From Vigna angularis (taxonomy: Eukaryota > Streptophyta > Magnoliopsida > Fabales > Fabaceae): a stretch of DNA of 64,000 bases. The translations under genes were made by a program, and so were the position numbers. Under the pieces are notes generated by a model, which was not told the DNA's origin, searched no databases, and saw only the letters and a program-made list of their open reading frames with translations. Shown here in pieces: positions 22,744 through 32,882 of this stretch; position 1 is the first letter of the stretch; each line of letters starts with the position of its first letter. Location of the stretch: positions 14,520,501 through 14,584,500 of the forward strand of contig NC_068971.1 of the NCBI RefSeq assembly GCF_016808095.1, read 5' to 3'.

Positions 22744-24057
22744 ATGGAGGGAAAGATGTTGTGTGAAGATATGTTGCTGGAAATTCTGTCATGGCTTCCA
22801 GTGAAATCTCTAATGCGATTCATGTGCGTGAGCAAGTACTTTCGATGTCTCGTATCGAATCCTCGTTTTGTGGCAAAGCATCTTGAAAATTCACGAAAAA
22901 GGACAAGTTTCTTGTCAAGTTACTCAAACGAAGATAAAACTAATAGTTATGTGTTTCCCTCAACTATCAGTTCTTTGATTGAAGAAGATTCAGAACCCGT
23001 CATTGCTTCTGATACTGACCATGGATCTGATTCTGAGAGGAAAAAGTATCGAGTTCTTGGTTCATGCAATGGCTTGGTCTGTTTGACTAATGGGGACGAA
23101 CAGGTAATCAGGTTTGACTTTTGGAACCCCGCCACAACAGAAATATATGATAACCCGCATCCTCCGTTAAATCTTGACAAGAAAGAGTACCCTTCTATGT
23201 TAGGGTTTGGCTATGATAATTCAACGCATACCTACAAAGTGGTTGTAATAGTTGCCCCTCAGAATTTCGACGAAGATGAAGATTTTAGATCTTTAATTTT
23301 AAGCATGAAAGACGAGATTCGATGGAGAGAAATTGAAGAATTTCCTGCTTATACTACTACGGTGGAAGCTGATGGAATATATATAAACAACAGTCTTAAC
23401 TGGTTAGGGATATATTATACGGACTATGACGAAGATGGCAGTGATATTTCATTTGATGAAGTGGCGATCGTTTCGCTTGATCTTGAGACTGAGACGTACA
23501 CAGAGATGTTGCTTCCTCGCGAACTTAATGGGGTGTTCGTTGGAGATTTCTGCTTTCCTGGTGAACAGCTTCATTCCAATGAAGCTCCACTTATTGGAGT
23601 TTTGAATGGTTGTTTGAGTCTTTTTCTTCATAACCGCAACACAAAAGATCTAAGCATATGGCAGATGAAGGAGTTTGGGAATGAAAGATCTTGGACAATC
23701 TTGTTGAACACATCTTTTCATGATCTTGGATTTTACACCAGACGAGTACCTACGACTTTCACTTACGATTATCACCTATGGAGGGTTTCAGTAGTAAGAA
23801 ATCAACATTTCTCTAGTAGTTATAGCATTTTTATACCTCTTTGCCTGATTGAGAATGATCGTGACATCGTGATCATTCACAATTCATTTCAAGGTTGTGT
23901 GGTGCAAACAATTATTTATAATCTGATAGAAAAGACAGTGACTTACAGAAAGCCGGCTGACAACTTACGTTGGATCTATCCTATGGATTATGTTGAAAGC
24001 TTGGTTTCCCCTGAAATGCTTTCTGAGGAACCTAATGGAACAGCTTCATTGCAATGA
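22744..24057 (+). CDS. F-box/FBA protein 2
   Basis: 437 residues starting at ATG 22744, which directly follows an acceptor (CTTCAG). It is a putative SCF ubiquitin-ligase substrate receptor. F-box near residues 5-45 (MLCEDMLLEILSWLPVKSLMRFMCVSKYFRCLV). FBA region: VLGSCNGLVCL, FWNPATTEIYD, GFGYDNSTHTYKVV, DLETETYTEMLLPRELNGVF, FLHNRNTKDLSIWQMKEFG and VESLVSP. Clearly a tandem paralogue of 17049-18394, with a ~30-residue insertion before IFIPLCLIENDRDIVIIH and more acidic loops. In the leader, the sequence equivalent to gene 1's start codon reads GTGGATGAAAAAGATAAAG/GTAAT, so the ATG is lost and translation probably begins in exon 2. The frame is intact. Confidence 0.87.
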   Translation: MEGKMLCEDMLLEILSWLPVKSLMRFMCVSKYFRCLVSNPRFVAKHLENSRKRTSFLSSYSNEDKTNSYVFPSTISSLIEEDSEPVIASDTDHGSDSERKKYRVLGSCNGLVCLTNGDEQVIRFDFWNPATTEIYDNPHPPLNLDKKEYPSMLGFGYDNSTHTYKVVVIVAPQNFDEDEDFRSLILSMKDEIRWREIEEFPAYTTTVEADGIYINNSLNWLGIYYTDYDEDGSDISFDEVAIVSLDLETETYTEMLLPRELNGVFVGDFCFPGEQLHSNEAPLIGVLNGCLSLFLHNRNTKDLSIWQMKEFGNERSWTILLNTSFHDLGFYTRRVPTTFTYDYHLWRVSVVRNQHFSSSYSIFIPLCLIENDRDIVIIHNSFQGCVVQTIIYNLIEKTVTYRKPADNLRWIYPMDYVESLVSPEMLSEEPNGTASLQ

Positions 24058-25125
24058 AGCTCCACTTTTTCGGGTTTTACGTGCTTCTTTCATTTCCCTT
24101 TTTTAGTAGTAGTATAATTCGTAGATCATTGCTTTAATTTTATCTATGTTGGTTGGTTTTTCAATTCAAATTCTAGAGCTAATAAAACATATTATTTATC
24201 CCAGCTTATCACGCCTTAATCACTTTACTACTTACCTTACTTTACTGAGTTAATGAGCTAAAAAAATTTAAATTTAGATGTTTAGATGGATTAAACAGGA
24301 TCGCTCATTTAATTACAATATTTTCTTTAATTTTAAAAAAATATAATTTTTTTTAATTAAAATTTAAATAAAGTTCAATTCAAATTCAATTTAAAATTAT
24401 ATTAAACTTTAAATACAATAAAAATCATTAAAATATCATATACATCCATTAAACTTGTGAGTTCGGGTTCGCATATTCATCTCATACCTTTTTTTTTCTA
24501 GCTACCTAATATCAATATGTAAGCTAATTATCTCATATTTTCAAACAAATGTATTTTATCCCTGGATATATGGTATTCATATTAAACATGTGATAGTGGT
24601 TATCTTTATCAATTCAAGAATATAGGAATTACTTTTAAAGTTTATTTGATAATAATAAAAAAATAGATGCCGTAAACAAAAAAATAGATGTATAATTAGT
24701 AAACAGTAAAAAATTAATTATTTTCTATAACTTTAATAATATAAATAGCCGTTGTACAATGAAGCTAAAATACTAGTTGTAGATATACTTAAAATTAATT
24801 TTCCAGAAAATTACTCTAAATCATATTTGATTAAAATATTCAAAATTTATTAAAACCTTTCAAAACAGATCAAAGTTAAGACTTATTAAATAGTGTGATC
24901 AAAAAGGAGAATTTAAGGGTAATTTACGTTGTAAGTGTGCAACCTTGGAAAATAGAAAGTCATTTTGTCTTTCTAAGTGTAGGGCGTGTTTGGAATAAAC
25001 ATAGCTTAAAAGCTATAGGGTTAGGGTTTCGTAAACAAAAAAAGACTTTGTTGTTAAAGCTTAATTTGATTTGTGTGGGAGATTGACTATAACATGTTTT
25101 TAAGAGTCCATTTGTAATGTGATGT

Positions 25126-25222
<97 letters not shown>

Positions 25223-25640
25223 TATACTTGAGTTGAAGCACAAGTATTTTGTTTGTAATTATATAATTACTTGCTCATAAAAGAAAAGGTCACGCTCCAT
25301 TATCAATAACCAGAACATAGATTCTTTCTTTTATAATATTATGATAAGTTTCAAAAGTTTACCAAATATATTCATATTTGATTAAAATTCCTATATTACG
25401 GGAGAAGCATGGTAGTTTCTAATATTTCATATTATCAATTAAAATTAAAGAATTCATTTTATAACTTGTTTTAGAACCAAAGTAGGATAAGATAGTATTC
25501 AATAAATTATTGTTTTAATTGATAATTTTATGGTATTCTAATTTAATCCTAGATGTCATTCTTTATTTTATACTTTTTGAAAGAGTTATTGGAAGAGAAA
25601 AATGTGTCTTCATGGTGGGAATTTCTTTCTTTTTGCGAAC
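24058..25640. other. AT-rich spacer with (TA)n
   Basis: 3' UTR of F-box gene 2, then AT-rich sequence without a gene. Contains a 93-bp perfect (TA)n run at 25128-25220. Confidence 0.6.
25128..25220. repeat. (TA)n microsatellite
   Basis: About 46 uninterrupted TA units; long open frames read through it are artefacts. Confidence 0.97.
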
Positions 25641-25720
25641 AAGAAGTAGTACATTACCGCATATATATCTGTCGGTAAATATCCGTCGGTAATATTAATA
25701 ACGTGAAACTTAGTTCCCGT

Positions 25721-25772
25721 TTGAAATTTAACACAAACGATTAATCTTTTAATCGTTTGTATTAAATTTTGA
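25721..25772. repeat. Short near-perfect palindrome
   Basis: Arms TTGAAATTTAACACAAACGA... and its inverse around a TCTT loop (25745-25748); the inner 12 bp pair perfectly (ACAAACGATTAA / TTAATCGTTTGT) and the outer arms pair with few mismatches. Confidence 0.85.
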
Positions 25773-25786
25773 ATTGTCGATTGGAC

Positions 25787-26023
25787 AAAATTATTTTTCA
25801 TAATTTGCTATAACATGTACGTTGGAGTTTATGGATAAAATTGATAAAATTTCGGTTAAGATTATTTGTGTTGTTCTCCATATGCATATTTGATTGTGGT
25901 CATCTGTGACCACTCTCATTTCGTGTATTTCGGAGACCAATGTGAAATGTTGTCGAAATTTTATCAAATTTATCATGTTAGGCTTCTTTGCACGTGACTT
26001 AGCAAATTATGAAAAATAATTTT
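25787..26023. repeat. 237-bp imperfect palindrome
   Basis: Outer arms AAAATTATTTTTCATAATTT and inverse (25787 and 26023), middle arms GATAAAATTTCG / CGAAATTTTATC, apex GTGGTCA-TCTG-TGACCAC. Both arms are about 115 bases and align along their whole length, so the transcript would fold into one long hairpin. Confidence 0.8.
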
Positions 26024-26094
26024 TTTGAATTGGTAGGGCCTAACCTTGTGAGATTTAAAAAATTGAAACTGATGAAGTATGTTACGAACATAGT

Positions 26095-29000
26095 ATGGAT
26101 CGAAGCTGGATGAAGGAACGTCGCATCAGTGAAGAATATGAGAAGGGTGTTTCGGTGTTCTTGCAATATGTTCAACAAAATGCAAAGTCTGTGAACGAGA
26201 CATATTTTTGTCCTTGTGTTCGTTATCTTAATCAAATACGGCAAGACTTAGGCAATGTGCGTGACCATCTATTCATGTTCGGCATAATGAGAACTTATAC
26301 CGTTTGGACTTGACATGGAGAAGTACTGGACCAACCTACCACGTCACGAGGAACGAATTATGTAGAGGAATGGATGAGTGATCATTTAGAGGACATGATA
26401 CGTGATGTTGGTGAAGATAATTTTGGAAGAGCTAATTTGTATGATTCTCTTATAAATGATTCAGAGCAACCGTTGTTCCCAGGATGCTCGAACTTTACAC
26501 GTCTGTCTGCAACTTTGAAGTTGTTTAAAAAAGCAAGGAATGGATGGACCGATAAAAGTTTCACAGAGTTGTTGGAGTTGTTGAAGGAGATGCTTCTAGA
26601 AAATAATTCTCTATCTATTCGTAATTACAAGGAAATTTTTTTTTATGTTCAATGGGTTTTGAATATCAAAAGATACATGCTTGTCCTAATGATTGTCTTT
26701 TGTACATAAAGGAGTTTGCTTCGCTAAAGTATTGTCCAACATGTATTTTATCCGTTTTAAAAAGAAATCTGACAGAAACACTGGTGATGAAGGTAATGAT
26801 GGTGCACCTGTTAAGGTGATGTGGTATTTTCCTATAATACCTAGGTTCAAACGTATGTTCTTTGTTAAAGAAGATGCAAAGAACATTAAATGGCACGATG
26901 CCAGAAGAAAGTGCGATAATCTTCTTCGACCCCAGCTGATTCACCACAATGGAAGAAGATCGATGAAGCATTTCCAGAATTTGGTGCAGATCCAAGAAAC
27001 TTAAGACTTGCACTTGCAACTGATGGTATGAATCCTTATGGGAACTTAAGTAGCAAACATAGTTCCTGGCCAGTTATGTTGATGATATACAATCTTTCTC
27101 CTTTGTTGTGCATGAAGAGAAAATATGTGATGTTGTCCATGATGATATCGAGTCCTAGACAACCTGGAAATGACATTGATGTTTACTTGAAACCTTTAAT
27201 TGATGATTTGAAATTGTTGTGGGAAGAAGGGGTCGAAGTGTTCGATTCACATGTTGAAGAAAATTTTCGTTTGCATGCAATTTTGTTTTGCACTATAAAT
27301 CATTTCCCAGCCTATGGAAACTTGAGCGGTTATAGTGTTAAAGGTCATTTTGCATGTCCCATTTGTGAAGAAAACACTAGTTACCTTCAATTGAAGCATG
27401 GTCAGAAGACAGTATATACAAGACATCGAAAATTCCTTCCTCGTAATCACCCTTATCGTAGATTGAAAAAAACATTTAATGGAAGTGCTGAGGATGAGGT
27501 TGTGTCTAGACCCCGGAATGGTGAAGAGGTGTACAACGAAGTCAAAAACATCGACATTGTGTTCGAAAAGCATCATAAAAGTACCTTTGGAAGAAACATT
27601 TGGAAGAAACGTTCAATATTTTTTAATCTTCCATACTGGTGTAAACTTGATATTTAACATTGTATTAATGTGATGCATGTTGAAAAAAATGTTTGTGACA
27701 GTGTCATCGAAACTTTATTAAACGTGAATGGGAAGAGCAAAGACGGAATAAAAGCACGACATGATTTGGCTGACATGGGAATCCGATCTGAGTTACATCC
27801 ACAGACAATAGGAAGACGCACCTATCTGCCCCCAGCTTGTCACACTCTTTCTAGAAAAGAAAAACAAAGGTTTTGTAACTCTTTAAGAAGTGTGAAGGTT
27901 CCACAAGGTTATTCTTCAAATATTAGTAACCTTGTTTCTATGCAACAGTTAAAGTTAGTTGGTTTAAAGTCTCACGATTGTCATGTATTGATGCAACAGT
28001 TGTTACCAATTGTTATTCGAGGCATGTCACCTCCTTTTGTTAGGGGTATTCTGACACGTCTGAGTTTGTTCTTTAATGCCATTTATAAGAAAGTTGTTGA
28101 CCCTCGAGGTTTAGATCAATTGGAAAATGAAGGAATAAGACTATTATGTGAATTAGAGATGTATTTTCCACCTTTCATTTTTTGATATCATGGTTCATTT
28201 GATTGTTCATCTAGTTAGAGAAATTCGAATATGTGGGCCGGTTTTCTTAAGGTGGATGTACCCTGTTGAAAGATACATGAAGATCTTAAAGGGATATGTC
28301 AAGAATCAGTATCGACCAGAAGTTTCAATCATAAAGCGATACGTTGCAGAAGAAGCCATTGAATTTTGTTCAAGTTATATGCCAAGTTGTGAACTAATGG
28401 GTCTTCCCAAGAGCATACATGAAGGAAAATGTGAAGGTAAGGGTGTTCGAGGTGTTAGAATTCAAAGTGTTAGTAGAAAAGAAGTTGATCAAGCTCATTT
28501 GTATATCTTAAACAACATTGTTGATGTGATTCCTTACATTTCTGAACACGTTAATGAAATAAAGGCATCACACCCAAGAATGAGTGAAAAATGACATCTT
28601 AATGAACATGTCAAAACCTTCTTACAATGGTTTAAGAAAAATATTTATGCGACTCCACATGTTTTTGAAAGTCTGTTGAGGTTATCTCGTGGGCCAAACA
28701 CAAATGTCATTACATATGGTGGGTACTATATAAACAATATTTTTTTCCAGATAAAGGTAGAAGATGACAAAAGTAGAGTTCAAAATAGTGGGGTTACACT
28801 ACAAGTTGAGGCTGTGCACTTTGCTAGTTCTAAAGACAAAAATCCAATCATAGCATCCATGAATTATTTTGGAATAATACAAGAAATATGGGAAGTTGAT
28901 TATGTCAATTTTAGAGTCCCAGTTTTCAAGTGTAAATGGGTTGATATAAATTCTGGTGTTATGACAGAGTACTTTGGTTTCACATTGGTAGACTTTAACA

Positions 29001-29248
29001 AGATGAATTACACTGATGAACCATTTATTATGGCTAGTCAAGTAAGACAAATATTCTACGTAAATGATTCAGCGAATAAAAAATTGTTAGTGGTTTTGGA
29101 AGGAAAAAACATACACGGATATGATGATGAAGATTCTCTTGATATACTTGAGACAACATTTGTTGCATCAAGACCCATTGAAGACTCAGTTGATGACGTT
29201 GCCGATGACATCCACGCAATTCGTAGTGATCACACTGAAGGGCTCTAG
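26095..29248 (+). pseudogene. CACTA TNP2-type transposase
   Basis: Encodes the main CACTA transposase, which binds and cuts element ends. Order seen: transposase-associated domain (26095-26313; WMKERRISEEYEKGV, CPCVRYLNQ), linker (26374-26709), then Transposase_21 core (26693-27657) with VKVMWYFPIIPRFKRMF, HSSWPVMLMIYNLSP, GNDIDVYLKPLIDDLK and HFACPICEE. Next are HVEKNVCDSVIETLLN (27670-28185), DUF4218 with WMYPVERYMKILKGYVKN (28190-28594), and DUF4216 with PVFKCKWVD (28676-29248). It is broken by TGA at 26311, frameshifts near 26670, 26940 and 28185, a stop near 27655 and a TGA at 28592. It cannot make full-length protein. Confidence 0.92.
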
Positions 29249-29354
29249 GAGAAAACAATATCTGAATAGGTTTTGTGATATTTCTTGTAATGACTTTTTA
29301 TGTAGTTTTATTCATCATATTTGAATTAGTACTAACCTTGTATATATTTTTCAG

Positions 29355-30828
29355 GTATATCAACCTCAGACTCTGGATCAGGACAGACCAAACGTGGTCG
29401 AGGCGTCACACGATTGACAGATGTGACATCCAGACGAGTTGATGGGTAGAGGAGACATGTTGACATTGACCCCAGATCAGGTGTGCCATCAGGGCCAAAT
29501 GCTGATAGGTTTAGGAGTTATATGGGTAAGTTAGCAAAAAGTCATGTTTCTATTGTTCATGCATCTTGGGATAACGTCTCAGAGGTCGAGAAGAATCTCT
29601 TATGGCAAGATATTCAGGTATGTTTACTTAAAAGAAATTTGATATACTTATTTCTTTGATCTTATTATGTCATTTAACATGTTCTTTGTTTTAAACAACA
29701 ACATTATGATATTCCAAACACTAGACATATTAGAAAGAAAGTTTTATCACATATAGCGATCAGATGGAGGGATTTCAAGACAAGGTTGACACGTCTATAT
29801 GTCTTTGGAGACAGACAACATGAGAATCCATGTCAGCATTATACCTTCACAAAGGAGGAGTGGATGCAGTTTCGTACATCTAAAGAGTCTGAGGAATGGA
29901 AGATATGTTTCTTAACATCTACAAAATCTTTCATGAAGTTTATTATGATTTTACACTTACGAATATACATGGTTTCACAGGGTAAAAGGTTAGCTGCCCA
30001 AGAAAGGCAAAGGCTAAATGATGCACCACACTTGTTATCACGAGGTGGTTATGCAAAACTTGAGAAGAAAATTAGAAAGAGTCGAGCGAAGGCCTTGGGG
30101 CTTGAGTCCCCCGACCTAGCACCTGCACTTGCTAGGTACGAGCTGTGGAAGGCTGCTCGGACTAAATCTGATGGGAACATGACATCTTTCTCAACTGTCT
30201 TGATCTCACAAAGAATTGTAAGTTCAAATTCTAAACATTGTTTGATTGTGTATTTATCATAACATGTCTTTTAAGTAACAAAGTTTTTTTTTATGTGCAG
30301 GATGAGTTGGTTGAGCAGCAGACTCAGGGAACATTTGCTTGCCAAGGTAGGGACGACATTCTAACAACGACCATTGGAAAGCCCGAGCACCCAGGATGTG
30401 TACGTGGAGTTCCTAGGGCGATTAGTCTTAGTGACTACTTTGGCCCGACACAAAAAAACACTCAAAGAGCGAGTCAAGACGTACTGAGGCAGATGAATCT
30501 TCAGTGGGAGGAAAGACTCAACCAAAGCATGAGATCAATGGAGCAACGATTCATGGAGCAGCTACAAGAACAAAAAGAAATACAAAGAGCGCTTGACGAG
30601 AAGCTGCATTCCATGACGCAGGACACCATGGGGTTGCCCACTGAAGCTCCCACAGCACTTCGTGTCAGCACTAGAGGATCATGCTCTGCTGTAGAACCTA
30701 CTGAGTATAGTGGTCAATATGAGTTGTTGGTTGATGGGGATCCCTCACGCATTGTGGTTGTCGAACGAGTACTTGAGGGAGGACAAACTATTCATGGTGT
30801 TCCCATATTACCCAGCACGTGCGTGTGA
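29355..30828 (+). pseudogene. CACTA TNP1-like (Transposase_24) gene
   Basis: Exon-like parts: 29355-29617 (GQTKRGRGVTRL, RSYMGKLAKSHVSIVHASW, with a TAG at about 29447), about 29700-29910 (RWRDFKTRLTRLYVFG), about 29980-30217 (RLNDAPHLLSRGGYAKLEKK, ALARYELWKAARTK) and 30301-30828 (LVEQQTQGTFACQGRDDILT, GKPEHPGCVRGV). This matches the plant En/Spm Transposase_24 family, an accessory DNA-binding protein of CACTA elements. The intron 30218-30300 has good GTAAGT and TGCAG borders. The donor expected near 29911 reads ATATGT rather than GTATGT, which would block that splice. The final exon has a glutamine-rich coiled-coil segment (MEQRFMEQLQEQKEIQ). Confidence 0.8.
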
Positions 30829-31039
30829 CGATTAACGAGGTTCGGGATCCCTAGGCTTAAGTGCCTGTACCCACTCCAGAAATTCATTTTGTCGGGGAGG
30901 CCATAGGATCATTTATAGCCTAGCCTAGAGCATTGATCATGTCACATATTGCTACTCCATAGGTATAATATTTTTATTATTAGTATTTGTATGTTAAATT
31001 TAAAAATATTTATTGATAACTTTTAAATTCTTATCTTCA

Positions 31040-32241
31040 GTTCACACGTCCTCAGAAGCAGCCGATGCATGAACCAGTCATAGATGAAGATGATGAGATG
31101 GTTGAAGCGGAGGATGATCCTCTATCAAAGCTAATGACAAGATTACCCAGGTTGAAGAGAGGACCATTAGAAATATACTGGGATTTGAGAGTATTTGGTC
31201 TCCTCCCCCCCCCCCCCCCCCCCCATGTGCCATTATATATCACATTCAATGATGCATTGGAGATCATTGGGGGAGACAGGATGTTGAATATTTCCATCCT
31301 TCAACTATGATGCATGTAAGATAGTTAATTTTCTTTTCCATATTAGTTTTATTTAGATTCCTAGTTTCTAACAACTTAACTTTTTTTTTAGGTACATGGA
31401 CACAATCGTTGTAGACCAAGGTCGGTCTTTCATGTACGGATTTGTTGAACCTCAGACCATTCAAGCTTCTGGTAACACACTTGAAAGCAAACAATATTAT
31501 TTGCAATCATGGATGGCTGAGTCAAATAGAGACATATACTTTGTGCCATACATTGATGGGTATGTTTTGTTTTATGTAAGAGTTCATTAAAGTTTACTTA
31601 GTTAGTTTACTAACTATTTATGATTCATGATAGGTCTTACTGGTAGCTGATGGTCATCATTCCCAAACAAGATAAAATTATATGGTTTTGTTCGCTGCAC
31701 AGGAAGATGAAAAATGACTTGAGAAGCATGCTTCAAGGGTAAGTGTTTCTCCAAAAATGACTTTGAATTTTATGTTGACCTTAAATTTTTATCATAAATA
31801 TAGTTATATTAATTTTACTTTGTGTTTTCAATCTAAATAGAGTTATGGATAAATTTCGAGGTCAACTAGTTCAAGTTTTGTATCCAAAGGTTGTAAATCA
31901 TTTATAGTTCTAATTCATTTTCTATGTTATTGAATTATCTAAATTCTTGACTATTTAGTTTGTCATTTTAGTGTAACAAGCATCTAGATTCATGGGAATG
32001 TGACTTCTATGTCATGCCTTGGATTAAGACCATCATTCGAGCTACCATTACAGATGACTGGAATGAGGTAATGATGCATACCTTCAATACATTACAAATC
32101 AAATTCATCTTTGAACATATATGAAACCATATTGAATCTTTCTTCATTTTGCAGCGCTTCAAGAGTACATCTCCTATACTAGAGGACACAATTAGGCAGA
32201 TAAGGCAGGAGTGGACAACTTATCTTCTGCAAAGATGGAGC
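31040..32241 (+). pseudogene. Ulp1-like (C48) cysteine-protease gene of the CACTA element
   Basis: Fragmented into exons of the kind found in plant CACTA elements that carry SUMO-protease-like domains. First part (31062-31310) ends in a polyC-encoded proline run and FNDALEIIGGDRMLNI. Then come 31392-31559 (KQYYLQSWMAESNRDIYFVPYID), 31634-31740 (SYW-stop-LMVIIPKQDKIIWFCSL) and later exons with HLDSWECDFYVMPWI (about 31975-32068) and TTYLLQRWS. The nucleophile Cys is kept (TGT, 31999-32001) but the His of the expected HW motif is Tyr (TAC, 31638-31640) and the next Gln codon is TAG. It is therefore inactive as read. Confidence 0.75.
31205..31224. repeat. Poly-C tract
   Basis: Twenty consecutive C inside the Ulp1-like gene's first exon, encoding prolines. 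Probably a slippage expansion. Confidence 0.9.
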
Positions 32242-32358
32242 TAGGAACACTTATATTTGCTGTTGAACATTACTTAGGTTTAGTTTAAGTTTATATTTTG
32301 ATAGTATTGGTATTGGATTGTATTTTAGATTAATTAGAACTTTCTTTAGTTGAAACGC

Positions 32359-32359
<1 letters not shown>

Positions 32360-32408
<49 letters not shown>
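32360..32408. repeat. (TA)n microsatellite
   Basis: About 24 TA units just 3' of the Ulp1-like gene. Confidence 0.95.
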
Positions 32409-32414
<6 letters not shown>

Positions 32415-32499
32415 ATACTGTTCTAGAACAATTTTATGTTTTTCAGGTGTGGTTTTATTGTAAAAATAAATTATTTTTTTAAAAAAAAAAACCCAATAG

Positions 32500-32882
32500 A
32501 CGTCTTTTAATGCCATGTCCGACGTCTATAGACATTTGTCAGTGCAGAAACAGACGTCCAATGAGTTACAGTGGACAAAACGTTCCAGGTCTATCGACGG
32601 ACGTCGAACCCAGATACATCCGATGTCTATATAGACCTCTGGTGCGTTTATAACCGACATCCATATAGACGTCTGGTTTATGCGGACCGACGTCTATATA
32701 GACATTTGGTTTATGCGGACCGACGTCTATATAGACGTCTAGTGTATAAAGTTTGACGTCTATATAGACGTCTGGTGTATACAGTCCGACGTTCCATTAA
32801 CGTCACCCACAAAGACGTCAGGTCGGGATCTGACGTTAAAAGGCTAAAATAACAGACGTTAAAAGCCCTTTCTACACTAGTG
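32500..32882 (-). repeat. CACTA right subterminal repeats and terminus
   Basis: At least ten copies of the palindromic core GACGTC in both orientations, mostly as GACGTCTATATAGACGTC(T)GGT. They end in AACGTCTGTTATTTTAGCC-like inverse and CACTAGTGTAGAAAGGGC. CACTA subterminal repeats are binding sites for the element's own proteins. Confidence 0.8.

Larger units (their letters stand above)
25640..32882 (+). mobile_element. CACTA (En/Spm) element with TNP2, TNP1-like and Ulp1-like genes
   Basis: The right end is clear: inward from CACTAGTG (32875-32882) the minus strand reads CACTAGTGTAGAAAGGGC, preceded by many copies of TAGACGTCTGGT/GACGTCTATATAGACGTC (32500-32830), which are subterminal repeats. 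The left end is not resolved; CGGTAAAT/CGTCGGTAAT motifs at 25653-25700 may be left subterminal repeats but belong to the other repeat type seen here, so the element may be chimeric or nested. Its genes (26095-32241) are all plus-strand and decayed. Confidence 0.7.

Noticed and set aside
26374..26709. Individual TNP2 frames as separate genes
   Set aside because: They are pieces of one transposase broken by stops and frameshifts and are annotated together.
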